A stretch of 64,000 nucleotides of DNA from Apostichopus japonicus (lineage: Eukaryota > Echinodermata > Holothuroidea > Aspidochirotida > Stichopodidae): positions 3,905,499-3,969,498 of the forward strand of contig NC_092565.1 in assembly GCF_037975245.1 (NCBI RefSeq), read 5' to 3'. Shown here in pieces: positions 34,697-46,241 of the stretch. The position numbers were made by a program, and so were the translations under genes. Within the stretch, counting starts at the first letter, position 1. Every line of letters starts with the position of its first letter. Below the pieces are notes generated by a model. The model had not been told where the DNA came from. It saw nothing but the letters and a program-made list of their open reading frames with translations, and did not search any database.

Positions 34697-34908
34697 CTTT
34701 GAAACAAACAAAAAAAGAAGAATTAACAAGAGAAGAAAACAAGTGGAAAATATCAGCTGGGATGTAGACAGTGAATGAATTAAGGTAAATAATGGGTGGC
34801 TCCAATATGCATTATTCAGCATCTGTAAATAAGAGAATGGTGACCTACTTTGTGATTACTTTTAAATGCACCCAATTGTGACAATTTTTTACTCTCATGT
34901 CACCCTTC

Positions 34909-35271
34909 AAAAGCACCTTTATTGTCAGTATGAGCAGTACGAAATATCTTGTTGCTATCAGATGAAGGTAAGGAATTATTCATTATCTGTCAGTATTAGT
35001 GCTTTCAAGCATGATATGGGAGGACAGTTTAGACAGGTAGCTTTAGAAAACTGTAACAACTGGCTGTTTAAATGTCAATCCCATATGAATATTCATGAGT
35101 CTGCAATCGGATCAGCCAATTGAGACAATGTTTGCTAATGCTGATAACTATAAACTGTCCTCTCATATCATGTTTCAGAGCACTCCTATTGACAGTATGA
35201 ACATTTCTTGAAGATTACCTGATAGAAACAAGATTTTCATACTGCTCATACTGACAATACAAGTGTTTTGT
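34909..35271. repeat. Imperfect inverted repeat (foldback), arms about 125 bp
   Basis: The left arm (about 34909-35036) contains TATTGTCAGTATGAGCAGTA. The right arm (about 35149-35271) contains its near complement CATACTGCTCATACTGACAA. The loop is about 110 bp. The arms look roughly 75-80% complementary by eye. It is intronic, between exons 5 and 6. Confidence 0.75.
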
Positions 35272-35717
35272 AGTGAATCCATCCAAGTTTCGCTTCTTAA
35301 GAAATTTTGTTTACACTGTTTTAGCATTTTGACATCTGATGACCTGAAATGACAATTGACTTTCACTAAACACAATAGAGTTTCTTGGACTCAATACTGA
35401 ACATCAACTAATACCCACTCATGAGATCCATCCTGTCTTGAGATATCACGCTTATAAGCAGCTGGTGTCACGCACATATATATATATATACGCATATACC
35501 AACATACAACCACACAGACATGCATGTGTATGTCACCATGGTTGCATAGCTTAACAATTGTCATGGAAACCAATTGTCATGTTTGGATGGGATACCATAC
35601 TAAAGCAAAAGCTAGCCAGGGGAGCCTGATAGTTTTTTCAGAGCCACAGCTCTGCTTCCTTCATCTATATGGCTATATATATAGCACTGTCAAATCGAAT
35701 GTGATGTACTGTCACAC

Positions 35718-35890
35718 CTGTTTGACACTGTTTGTGTCGAAACTGTTTGCAGCCGACGTTTTGTAGTTATAAGACGTAGAGCCCAGACATGCAGCCGTAG
35801 CGCTTCCATCGTTGGTGGTGTCCGACCCCTCCCACAAGTTCCTGACATTGGTGGTGCTGCTCTTCACCACCTTCATCATAACTGTCCAGT
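35718..35890 (-). CDS. Lectin gene exon 5: unrecognised module, first part
   Basis: The acceptor is CCCCGTAG before ACTGGACA and the donor is GTGTGA. Residues DWTVMMKVVKSSTTNVRNLW, then EGSDTTNDGSATAACLGS. With exons 6-8 it forms a module of about 185 residues whose core motifs are WTVMMKV, FFHGGYE, YGGCSVDSGWF and DIFAI. I do not recognise it as a named family. It leaves in phase 0. Confidence 0.85.
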
Positions 35891-36388
35891 CTACGGGGAG
35901 ATGGAAAAAAATCATTCCAGAACATTTATGTCCAAGTGCGTTACAGAGGTAGCATAGGAACTCACTCATTTAGACTTTCTCATATAACCATCTTCCTAAC
36001 CCAAACCTTCCTTCACACTTCTTCCACAACATATTCTGTTTCTAAGAACATTAGAATCAGGCAAAACATGCATGTTATAAAAGTTTGAAAACATTCAAGA
36101 GAAGTGAGTTTTGATGTTAAGAATATTTTCACATGCATATAAAAAACTGGCCTAATTGTGACAATTTCTACCAAATACATACCAGTTGTGCAGTTGGAAA
36201 GGGCTAAGAAGTTTTGCTTAGAACTAATCACAGGACTAAAAATCCTGAGACAGGACCTGTTATCCATAAGACACGACAGCAAAAATTCAATTTCTTTGCC
36301 CCTTTCAAATTTAAGTATAATTTCTGAATCAGTTTTCTATTCTACTACACTGTCTTAACATATCTGGTGGAATAACAAAATCGTTTAC

Positions 36389-36556
36389 CGTCTAGAGGTT
36401 CTGCCGAGGCGCATTCGCTGATGCCCGACTGGTAGCAACGATCGATGTAATCCACACCGCAATGAGTTCCCCCACTGACACAGCAGGCACAGTCCATGCG
36501 AGTGGTATCAAACGGACAATAGCAACCTGTGGTGGTGGCCGTGTACTGTATGGGAG
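36389..36556 (-). CDS. Lectin gene exon 4: 8-Cys module
   Basis: The acceptor is TTTTCCCTCAG before CTCCCATAC and the donor is GTAAAC. Residues TGCYCPFDTTRMDCACCVSG, THCGVDYIDRCYQSGISEC hold eight cysteines in about 40 residues, probably a small disulphide-rich module linking CTLD1 to the next domain. Its acceptor and first coding bases lie inside the first unit of the 52-bp array to its right. Confidence 0.85.
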
Positions 36557-39500
36557 CTGAGGGAAAAGTATATGGCCATGGACTACCATTAGCAATACTG
36601 TATGGGAGCTGAGGGAAAAGTAAATGGCCATGGACTACCATTAGTAATACTGTATGGGAGCTGAGGGAAAAGTATATGGCCATGGACTACCATTAGTAAT
36701 ACTGTATGGGAGCTGAGGGAAAAGTATATGGCCATGGACTACCATTAGCAATACTGTATGGGAGCTGAGGGAAAAGTATATGGCCATGGACTACCATTAG
36801 TAATACTGTATGGAACTGAGGGAAAAGTATATGGCCATGGACTACCATTAGCAATACTGTATGGGAACTGAGAGAAAAGTATAGGGCCATGGACTACCAT
36901 TAGCAATACTGTATGGGAGCTGAGGGAAAAGTAAATGGCCATGGACTACCATTAGCAGTACTGTTTGGGAGCTGAGGGAAAAGTATAGGGCCATGGACTA
37001 CCATTAGCAATACTGTATGGGAGCTGAGAGAAAAGTATATGGCAATGGACTACCATTAGCAATACTGTATAGGAGCTGAGGGAAAAGTAAATGGCCATGG
37101 ACTACCATTAGCAATACTGTATTGGAACTGAGAGTAAAGTATATGGCCATGGACTACCATTAGCAATACTGTTTGGGAGCTGAAGAAAAAGCATAGGGCC
37201 ATGGACTACCATCAGCAATACTGTATTGGAACTGAGAGAAAAGTATATGGCCATGGACTACCATTAGCAATACTGTATGGGAGCTGAGAGAAAAGTATAT
37301 GGCAATGGACTACCATTAGCAATACTGTATAGGAGCTGAGGGAAAAGTAAATGGCCATGGACTACCATTAGCAATACTGTATTGGAACTGAGAGTAAAGT
37401 ATATGGCCATGGACTACCATTAGCAATACTGTTTGGGAGCTGAAGGAAAAGCATAGGGCCATGGACTACCATTAGCAATACTGTATTGGAACTGAGAGAA
37501 AAGTATATGGCCATGGACTACCATTAGCAATACTGTATGGGAGATGAGAGAAAAGTATATGGTCATGGACTACCATTAGCAATACTGTATGGGAGCTGAG
37601 GGAAAAGTATATGGCCATGGACTACCATTAGCAATACTGTATGGGAGCTGAGGGAAAAGTATATGGCCATGGACTACCATTTGCAATACTGTATGGGAGA
37701 TGAAAGAAAAGTATATGGCCATGGACTACCATTAGTAATACTGTATGGGAGCTGAGGGAAAAGTATATGGCCATGGACTACCATTAGCAATACTGTATGG
37801 GAGCTGAGGGAAAAGTATATGGCCATGGACTACCATTAGTAATACTGTATGGGAGCTGAGGGAAAAGTATATGGCCATGGACTACCATTAGCAATACTGT
37901 ATGGGAGCTGAGGGAAAAGTATATGGCCATGGACTACCATTAGCAGTACTGTTTGGGAGCTGAGGGAAAAGTATAGGGCCATGGACTACCATTAGCAATA
38001 CTGTATGGGAACTGAGAGAAAAGTATATGGCCATGGACTACCATTAGTAATACTGTATGGGAACTGAGAGAAAAGTATATGGCAATGGACTACCATTAGC
38101 AATTCTGTATGGGAGGCTGGGAGCTGAGGGAAAAGTATATGGCCATGGACTACAATTAGCAATAGTGTATAGGAGATGAGGGAAAAGTATATGGTCATGG
38201 ACTACCATTAGCAATACTGTATGGGAACTGAGAGAAAAGTATATGGCCATGTACTACCATAAGCAATACTGTATGGGAGCTGAGGGAAAAGTATATGGCC
38301 ATGGACTACAATTAGCAATACTGTATGGAACTGAGGGAAAAGTATATGGCCATGGACTACAGTTAGCAATACTGTATGGAACTGAGAGAAAAGTATATGG
38401 CCATGGACTACCATTAGCAATACTGTATGGGAGCTGAGGGAAAAGTATATGGCCATGGACTACCATTAGCAATACTGTATGGGAGATGAGGGAAAGTATA
38501 TGGCCATGGACTACCATTAGCAATACTGTATGGGAACTGAGAGAAAAGTATATGGCCATGGACTACCATTAGCAATACTGTATGGGAGCTGAGGGAAAAG
38601 TAAATGGCCATGGACTACCATTAGCAATACTGTATGGAACTGAGGGAAAAGTATATGGCCATGGACTACCATTAGCAATACTGTATGGGAACTGAGAGAA
38701 AAGTATAGGGCCATGGACTACAATGAGCAATACTGTTTGGGAGCTGAGGGAAAAGTATAGGGCCATTGCCTACCATTAGCAATGCTGTATGGGAGCTGAG
38801 GGAAAAGTATAGGGCCATGAACTACCATTAGTCATACTGTATGGGAGATGAAGGAAAAGTATATGGCCATGGACTACCATTAGCAAAACTGTATGGGAGC
38901 TGAGGGAAAAGTATAGGGCCATGGACTACCATTAGCAATACTGTATGGGAGATGAGGGAAAGTATATGGCCATGGACTACCATTAGCAATACTGTATGGG
39001 AACTGAGAGAAAAGTATATGGCCATGGACTACCATTAGCAATACTGTATGGGAGCTGATGGAAAAGTAAATGGCCATGGACTACCATTAGTAATACTGTA
39101 TGGAACTGAGGGAAAAGTATATGGCCATGGACTACCATTAGCAATACTGTATGGGAACTGAGAGAAAAGTATAGGGCCATGGACTACAATGAGCAATACT
39201 GTATGGGAGCTGAGGGAAAAGTATAGGGCCATTGCCTACCATAAGCAATGCTGTATGGGAGCTGAGGGAAAAGTATAGGGCCATGAACTACCATTAGTCA
39301 TACTGTATGGGAGATGAAGGAAAAGTATATGGCCACGGACTTCCATTAGCAATACTGTATGGGAGCTGAGGGAAAAGTATAGGGCCATGGACTACCATTA
39401 GCAATACTGTATGGGAACTGAGAGAAAAGTATAGGGCCATGGACTACCATTAGCAATACTGTATGGGAGCTGAGGGAAAAGTAAATGGCCATGGACTACC

Positions 39501-40030
39501 ATTAGCAATACTGTATGGAACTGAGGGAAAAGTATATGGCCATGGACTACCATTAGCAATACTGTATGGGAACTGAGAGAAAAGTATAGGGCCATGGACT
39601 ACAATGAGCAATACTGTATGGGAGCTGAGGGAAAAGTATAGGGCCATTGCCTACCATTAGCAATGCTGTATGGGAGCTGAGGGAAAAGTATAGGGCCATG
39701 AACTACCATTAGTCATACTGTATGGGAGATGAGGGAAAAGTATATGGCCATGGACTACCATTAGCAATACTGTATGGGAGCTGAGGGAAAAGTAAATGGC
39801 CATGGACTACCATTAGCAATACTGTATTGGAACTGAGAGTAAAGTATATGGCCATGGACTACCATTAGCAATACTGTTTGGGAGCTGAAGAAAAAGCATA
39901 GGGCCATGGACTACCATTAGCAATACTGTATTGGAACTGAGAGAAAAGTATATGGCCATGGACTACCATTAGCAATACTGTATGGGAGCTGATGGATAAG
40001 TATATGGCCATGGACTACCATTAGCAATAA
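36540..40030. repeat. 52-bp minisatellite copying the exon 4 acceptor, about 67 units
   Basis: The unit is 52 bp; on the minus strand it contains TACTTTTCCCTCAG then CTCCCATACAG, exactly the pyrimidine tract, AG and first bases of exon 4. About 3.5 kb of such units fill the intron between exons 3 and 4. Variants with GAGATGAGGG lose the AG; most keep YAG. Units also occur singly at 40340-40500 and 40807-40965 between copies of a 467-bp repeat. The many frames of about 65 codons are by-products. Confidence 0.95.
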
Positions 40031-41280
40031 ATTGTTATTTGTAAACTTGTTAACCACAATTAAAGGGACAGTCCAGTGAGACGGAACGAGGTATCATTTG
40101 ATGGTACCATTATTCAAAATGTCTTTAATTCAGTTTATGATCATCATGAATACTTGTGGCAACAAAAATTGCCCAAAATTGATGGCTACCAAGCTGGCAA
40201 ATAGGAAATCAAGAACTATCAATATATGCCTAACATTGTGTCGTAAGATTTTAAGACTTTTGTGTACCTTTTCGGCATATCTGGCTAGTTTAGTGTCAGT
40301 ATTGACAGCAGTCTCTTTAAGACCAACTGTCAACAGATGTACTGTATGAGAGCTGATGGATAAATTTATGGCCATGGACTACCATTAGCAATACTGTATG
40401 GAATTGAGGGAAAAGTATATGGCCATGGACTACCATTAGCAATACTGTATGGGAGCTGATGGATAAGTATATGGCCATGGACTACCATTAGCAATAAATT
40501 GTTATTTGTAAACTTGTTAACCACAATTAAAGGGACAGTCCAGTGAGACGGAACGAGGTATCATTTGATGGTACCATTATTCAAAATGTCTTTAATTCAG
40601 TTTATGATCATCATGAATACTTGTGGCAACAAAAATTGCCCAAAATTGATGGCTACCAAGCTGGCAAATAGGAAATCAAGAACTATCAATATATGCCTAA
40701 CATTGTGTCGTAAGATTTTAAGACTTTTGTGTACCTTTTCGGCATATCTGGCTAGTTTAGTGTCAGTATTGACAGCAGTCTCTTTAAGACCAACTGTCAA
40801 CAGATGTACTGTATGAGAGCTGATGGATAAATTTATGGCCATGGACTACCATTAGCAATACTGTATGGAATTGAGGGAAAAGTATATGGCCATGGACTAC
40901 CATTAGCAATACTGTATGGGAGCTGATGGATAAGTATATGGCCATGGACTACCATTAGCAATAAATTGTTATTTGTAAACTTGTTAACCACAATTAAAGG
41001 GACAGTCCAGTGAGACGGAACGAGGTATCATTTGATGGTACCATTATTCAAAATGTCTTTAATTCAGTTTATGATCATCATGAATACTTGTGGCAACAAA
41101 AATTGCCCAAAATTGATGGCTACCAAGCTGGCAAATAGGAAATCAAGAACTATCAATATATGCCTAACATTGTGTCGTAAGATTTTAAGACTTTTGTGTA
41201 CCTTTTCGGCATATCTGGCTAGTTTAGTGTCAGTATTGACAGCAGTCTCTTTAAGACCAACTGGCAACAGATGCATTAAT
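40014..41280. repeat. 467-bp higher-order repeat, three copies
   Basis: Three near-identical blocks with exact 467-bp spacing (for example GGTACCATTATTCAAAATG at 40102, 40569 and 41036). Each contains a TTAA-flanked MITE, its flanking intron sequence and, in the first two, two to three 52-bp minisatellite units. The third copy runs out into unique intron at ACTGGCAACAGATGCATT. The near-identity implies a very recent amplification or an assembly artefact. Confidence 0.92.
40060..40320. mobile_element. TTAA-flanked MITE (Kolobok-like), copy 1 of 3
   Basis: TTAAAGGGACAGTCCAG at the left and CAGCAGTCTCTTTAA at the right are imperfect inverted termini inside TTAA duplications. It is non-coding. 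The same unit recurs at 40527-40787 and 40994-41254 because the surrounding block was triplicated. Confidence 0.6.
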
Positions 41281-41956
41281 TTCTTCCAATTTCCCTTTTG
41301 ATTGACTTCAAAAATTGGTAATTTAACACAGAGTTTTATATATTACCATATTTGATCCATATTCTATTAGAGCTGATCCCTTACCAATCATGTGAAGTAT
41401 CATAATATATTGCCTCCAAAGGATGAAATTATCAGGTAATGACAACAACTGACCTGATCCTTAAATTAATGGCAATTTTAAAGGCTATTGGTACATCTCA
41501 TGCAAGGCTGTATAGTTAGATCATAGAAATTGGATTGATTTTTATTTACAAACAAAAATAGATTTTCTTTAAGGTCATCAGTATTGACCTCAAATATGTT
41601 TGGAAGTCTAATAATGGTCACCATGCAGTGTTCAAACTTCAGCAACCATTTTGATTCCCACCATGAAGCATTCTCACTTGCTAATACATTTAATTGTCTA
41701 AGTTGACATTTCTTAATTTCTGAAACTTGGAAGGTTTAACTATGCAGGACGGTACTTTAAGAAAAATTTAGCTTTCTAACAGCATGCAAAAGCTGAGGTC
41801 TATATTGATGCATGTTAAGGTATGAATTTATAAATAACTTAAGAATGTTAGTCTTGACAAATCTAAATCAAGAGTATAATTAAAGTACTCTGAAATATGA
41901 AAAATAACATGTAAATTATAAGGTTAATATAACTAAAATGGCTGTGGGCAACTCAC
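41280..41956. other. Intron sequence, nothing identified
   Basis: AT-rich unique sequence leading up to the exon 3 donor. I see no repeat or coding signal. Confidence 0.6.
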
Positions 41957-42136
41957 CTTTACAGACACTAACACGAGTGTCACTGCAACGATAATCCTCC
42001 CATCCAGCGTCTGTACGAATGCCCGCACAGTTGTAACGATAGTCAGAGGATGGCTCACCGCTGGCCCAGGAGGTGTAACTCACAGAGGTACCATCCGCCC
42101 ATACCCAGGATCCTTCACTGTCCTGGTCAGTGAATC
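41957..42136 (-). CDS. Lectin gene exon 3: second half of CTLD1
   Basis: The acceptor is TCTGGCAG before GATTCACT and the donor is GTGAGT. Residues FTDQDSEGSWVWADGTSVSY, SWASGEPSSDYRYNCAGI and GWEDYRCSDTRVSVCK form the C-terminal half of a C-type lectin fold. EPN is replaced by EPS and WND by WED, so metal-dependent sugar binding is uncertain. It joins exon 4 in phase 1. Confidence 0.9.
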
Positions 42137-43451
42137 CTGCCAGATTTCAGATTCAAAAAATTTAAAGTAATTAACGTAGCCATAGGTACTGATAAAACCA
42201 GTAAGACTGCCTAATCTTTCATTCCTGTCACCAAGAAGTGTGATAAAAGATTTCAGTTCTCATTCCACTGAGGTACTCATAACTTTCCCCAAGTTCTGAA
42301 TAATGTATGGCAGCATGCAATGTCACTAGGCTGACTCTGCACAAGGCAGTACAGTATTGGGTTGTCCCAACAAGAGCTTGTCAGTCATTAACCACCACTC
42401 ATTGCATCAGATACTGCAATTAGCAGATTACTGAATTGCAACCACAGCACCACACCAATCCGTCATTTACTTTTAACTTTGCTATCATTTGCTACGATAA
42501 CATATTGATCATATGACAGTTTATACTCATTCTCCTTACTCACTATTTGAGGTCTCAATATGGCCATTTTGTGTGAAATGAAAGTCAAAAATGTTTATAT
42601 TCATAAATTCTTTTCCCTTGTGCATCGAGAAATAATTAATTAGGTCACCATACTTCCTATCAGCTGGTCATCACTAATCCATCACTTATCTGTACACCAG
42701 TTAATCATGTTTAAATGATGCTAGCTTGTTTTTCTGGCTCATATATCTCATTGATACACAACCGCAAAGTAAGTTTTGCTTTAATTATTTTCACTCTTGC
42801 TATTTCAACCTGAAGTTGGATAGTGTTCCAACATTAATACCTAAATGTTTGGTATATCTACTTAGTTACAAGACAGGACCATAACAGAGGCCAAAATTAC
42901 CATACAGTTAGATATGGTACTTGTTCTTGTACAAAAGGTTGTCTTACAGTATCCAACAACAAAATTGCCATATTTGGTTAATATTGTCAATGCGATAACA
43001 ATTATAATTTCTTTCTACAATATAGTAGAATGGCTTCTATACCTCTATAGATGCCTCACAGCACAATAAACCATCATGTGAATTAAATATATGACATTTG
43101 CAATGCCAAAATAGTTGCTATAAAAATCCAATGCTATGCCTCTTATGACCGAGGATCTACCATGAGGTCTGAACAACGACCCTCAAGACTCCCCCTTCTC
43201 AGAATCAATGCTGATCAGAATGCAAGCATGGATTATGAACTTGATGTAACAAAGTAACGTAATCCATCCCTGTCAGCAAGCTCAGAAATCTGTAGATTAA
43301 TTTCCTGAAATCTGCCAGTTATCCCTTAACTTGATCACGGAAAGTTTTCTCGACCCACTTTTGGCTTGTGCCCCATATGTTTGTAGACTTTCTAAAGTTT
43401 CTATATAAAGAACATGCATTTCTGCAAGGTATGCTAAATCAATTTTGTTAC
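42137..43451. other. Intron 2 of the lectin gene, nothing identified
   Basis: About 1.3 kb of AT-rich unique sequence. I see no exon, RNA gene or mobile element. Confidence 0.55.
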
Positions 43452-43640
43452 CGATATGAGCTGTTGTAGAAATCATGTTCCTGATAGTATCCCTGGCTCC
43501 AGAGCTGATAATACTAGCAAGGTTTCCACCTTGGGTCTCACAATAGGCTTGGGCATCTGCAATGTTGAGCGTGTTTGTGTTGTAGTAGAAGCACTCGCTT
43601 CCATACTGTACCCAGTTCTTTCGACACATGGAAGCTCCAT
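43452..43640 (-). CDS. Lectin gene exon 2: first half of CTLD1
   Basis: The acceptor is TTGGACAG before ATGGAGCT and the donor is GTAACA. Residues MCRKNWVQYGSECFYYNTNT, then AQAYCETQGGNLASI are the C-type lectin opening. The in-frame codons before it come from exon 1 (G+AT gives Asp). It leaves in phase 1 into exon 3. Confidence 0.9.
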
Positions 43641-43836
43641 CTGTCCAAAAAGGAAAATAAAAAAGAAACTTGTACTTGTAAAATTGTAATGTAAGTGTGG
43701 TGGGAATTTCTGAACCCTGGTCAGCTAACTATATATGCCACCCTCAAGCACTGCCTGTGGTCTCATCTGTGGCTCATTGGTACTTGGTAGGCTACAATCA
43801 TATTTCATATGTAGAAGAACAACGTTGTTTTACAAA

Positions 43837-44110
43837 CAAAGTGGCTATTCTTACGACTGTTCGTAAGAATAATTTCCGATTACGCATGCGCAGTTGCTAT
43901 TTTTATGACAGGAGTACTATTTTTTACGACCAGGAGTAACAATAATTTCCGGTTAGGGTTAGTGTTAGGATTGGGGTTTAGGGTTAAAGTTAGGGTTACC
44001 CCTACTACATGCGCAGTTGCTTTATTTACTTTACTGCGCTTGAATTCGCCTTTGTCATAAGAATAGTTTATAAATAATTGTTACGACTAGTCGTAAGAAT
44101 AGCCACGGCC
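43837..44110. mobile_element. MITE with interstitial telomere-like core
   Basis: Inverted termini GTGGCTATTCTTACGACT and AGTCGTAAGAATAGCCAC, flanked by TTTTACAAA on both sides (43828-43836 and 44111-44119), a 9-bp (or 8-bp) target-site duplication. The middle contains degenerate TTAGGG-type repeats near 43950-44005. Non-coding; the superfamily (Mutator-like or hAT-like) cannot be decided. Confidence 0.8.
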
Positions 44111-44119
44111 TTTTACAAA

Positions 44120-46199
44120 TGGAGCCAGAGTCACTCTAGATACTAGGCCTAGGGTTCTAACCTAAGTTATACCTATGTCTAGCCTACTTCACTTTTACGA
44201 TTTTAGAATTAGAGCATCAAACTTGAGTATAATACAGAAAGCAAATGAGATCCCTATCTTTAGATCTAGTAACCAGCCATAGACAGTATAAATGTCAACC
44301 GATCTTTTGCTATTCAAGTCTCCTACTCCTACCCTAGGCCTATGTTACCGCCTCCCTAACATTGGTCTTTAATTTAAATAACATGATGAATGTACTATTT
44401 ACATTGAATCTTTACAATGATGAGACATAGGCCTATACAATGTGAGGCTAAACAAGGAAACTTTAGAAGCTATATATCTCCAATTAAATATGTCATTCAA
44501 AATCATAATTAGACGTCTGAGCTTCGACACCTTGGTGTAAAAACGCTACTCGGTATTCGATCTGTCCGAGATGTCATTCACTCCAGTTAGACCGATACTG
44601 CAGGTTAGCCTAGCCTATGACTAGATCACAAATCTGTGGTTTAGATTGGTTGTAAAGTGCTTGAGTTTATTTGCTCCCAAATATACGTGCCCCAATAGTC
44701 AATACTCCACAGTGCGTAATGCCATCTTCTAACGGCCATGCGCAGAAGCCAATACAACCCTCACGACCAACCACAGCCGATGGTTCGGACAGAGTATCAG
44801 TTTCTCCACAGAGTTACCGTCCTCGCTCCCGTACCTATGAGCGGACCTCGAGATTTTGATAAGAAAAATCCTAATTCTAAGAATATATTGGCACGTTTGA
44901 GATGAAATAGTCGAAATACCGAGAAAATAGTCGATAAACACTAAATCTGTAGATAATACGTCGACATTTTCAAAGAAGAAGTTTCCATTAAAAATGAGGC
45001 CCGAGGAATGTAGAGAAAATAGACGAAATATGGATATTAAAAGGAAAAATGTTGAACATTAATATGGAATTTCCTGTTCCTATATTTTTACATTTTACAT
45101 GAAAGGAATTGAATTGAATTAAAAAATTCGAATGAAAGAACTTTAGTTTTTAGATTAAGTAGTCCAATGTTGAGATAAAAGGTAGGAATTTCGGTATAAT
45201 TTTCGTGAAGAGAGTTTGGGGAACAGGTTGTTAGTTCCCAGAAAATAATCGAAACTGGATAAAGAGCAAACTTTTGGGATAAAATGGTCAAAATTTCTAG
45301 CCCAGATAAAAGTTTGGAATTAACTATGTCAGTATAGCATCTGCAAAAGTGATCTTTTTCTTGGGAAGATTCCGAAAATGACCACCGGTTTACTGCCCGG
45401 TCTCCTGGAAACATATAGGTATGGGGAAGGAGTTATAGCCGTAGAATTATGGTACATCTTGCAGCAAATTCGTGTATGTTTTTATCAAGTGCGTTTGCAG
45501 TCATGGAGGTGTTGTATCGCAAAGTTTGTCCCTCCAAACATGAAAAAGGAGCCACGCTCAAATGTTTATCGTATAATACACAGTTACGTGCACAATATTT
45601 CAAAGGTGGATCCAACATAATTATTACAAAGGATGTGACTGTGGGGTCGTTGATTGCTACTTCCATGTAGAAAGGCTGAGGTGGTCTATATACGTCAAAT
45701 GCTGCACTCTATGGTATATTTAGACTATAAACTAGGTCTTGTAACGGAAGGATATATATTTAATACTTTTCAATTGAAAACAAAAATCCTCCGACTAGTA
45801 AGTTTCTCCCCGACCGAAGATGAAGGTTTTGGGGAGTGGTCACCCCCCCCCCGTCACCCCTTGCGCACGCTACTGATAACATCTTGGAATACATGGAAAG
45901 AATTTTTAATAGGCCTAGGCCTACATGCTGCATTTTCCCAATGAAAAATAACATAAGCAGCCGTATTATGAACGATGTTGTAACCACCATTGAATAATTG
46001 CATGGAAAACTATAGGAAATAGTAATGTTGCCCACCCAATAAATTAGATAGTATACCCACTGAGACAAAACAAAGTTTTGAAGTTGCCCACCTATACTTC
46101 ACTGTTTGAAGGTATACGTGTTGAGTTATGATACGATTATGGTTGCGAAATAAACATATATAGGTACTACGTTTATAGAACGATGAAATCTCGCCTTAC
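44120..46199. other. Intron 1 of the lectin gene, no gene seen
   Basis: Unique AT-rich sequence with loosely repetitive GAAAATAGTCGAAAT-like words at 44880-45060. A C-tract near 45841 followed by TTGCGCACGCTACTG looks like one end of a transposon, without a visible partner. Confidence 0.45.
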
Positions 46200-46241
46200 C
46201 TGATGGAAGCAAACATCTTTCCAAAAGTATAAGTAGAAAAC
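46200..46241 (-). CDS. Lectin gene exon 1 (putative): hydrophobic leader
   Basis: The acceptor-like TTTGTGTTACAG precedes GTTTTCTAC and the donor is GTAAGG. Residues FLLILLERCLLPS are followed, across a phase-1 junction, by DGAS and the first Cys of CTLD1, as expected for the end of a signal peptide. No in-frame ATG lies directly upstream, so the initiator must be in a further exon that I could not identify. Confidence 0.45.

Larger units (their letters stand above)
8937..46241 (-). other. Multi-domain C-type lectin / PAN / FN3 gene, 24 exons assembled
   Basis: This is the span of the gene model. Twenty-four minus-strand exons have AG acceptors and GT donors, and the codon phase is compatible across every junction, which is strong evidence for a single transcript. 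Domain order by residue: leader about 1-14, CTLD1 15-137, 8-Cys module 138-193, unrecognised module 193-379, CTLD2 379-521, CASPR-type fibrinogen 521-720, PAN 720-801, CTLD3 801-934, CTLD4 934-1073, FN3 1073-1176, PAN 1176-1265. I infer an extracellular, possibly glycan-binding protein. The initiator exon was not located and the 3' end is uncertain. A split into two genes cannot be excluded without transcripts. Confidence 0.8.

Noticed and set aside
36540-41280. CRISPR-like array
   Set aside because: The units are contiguous 52-bp tandem copies with no unique spacers, in animal DNA.
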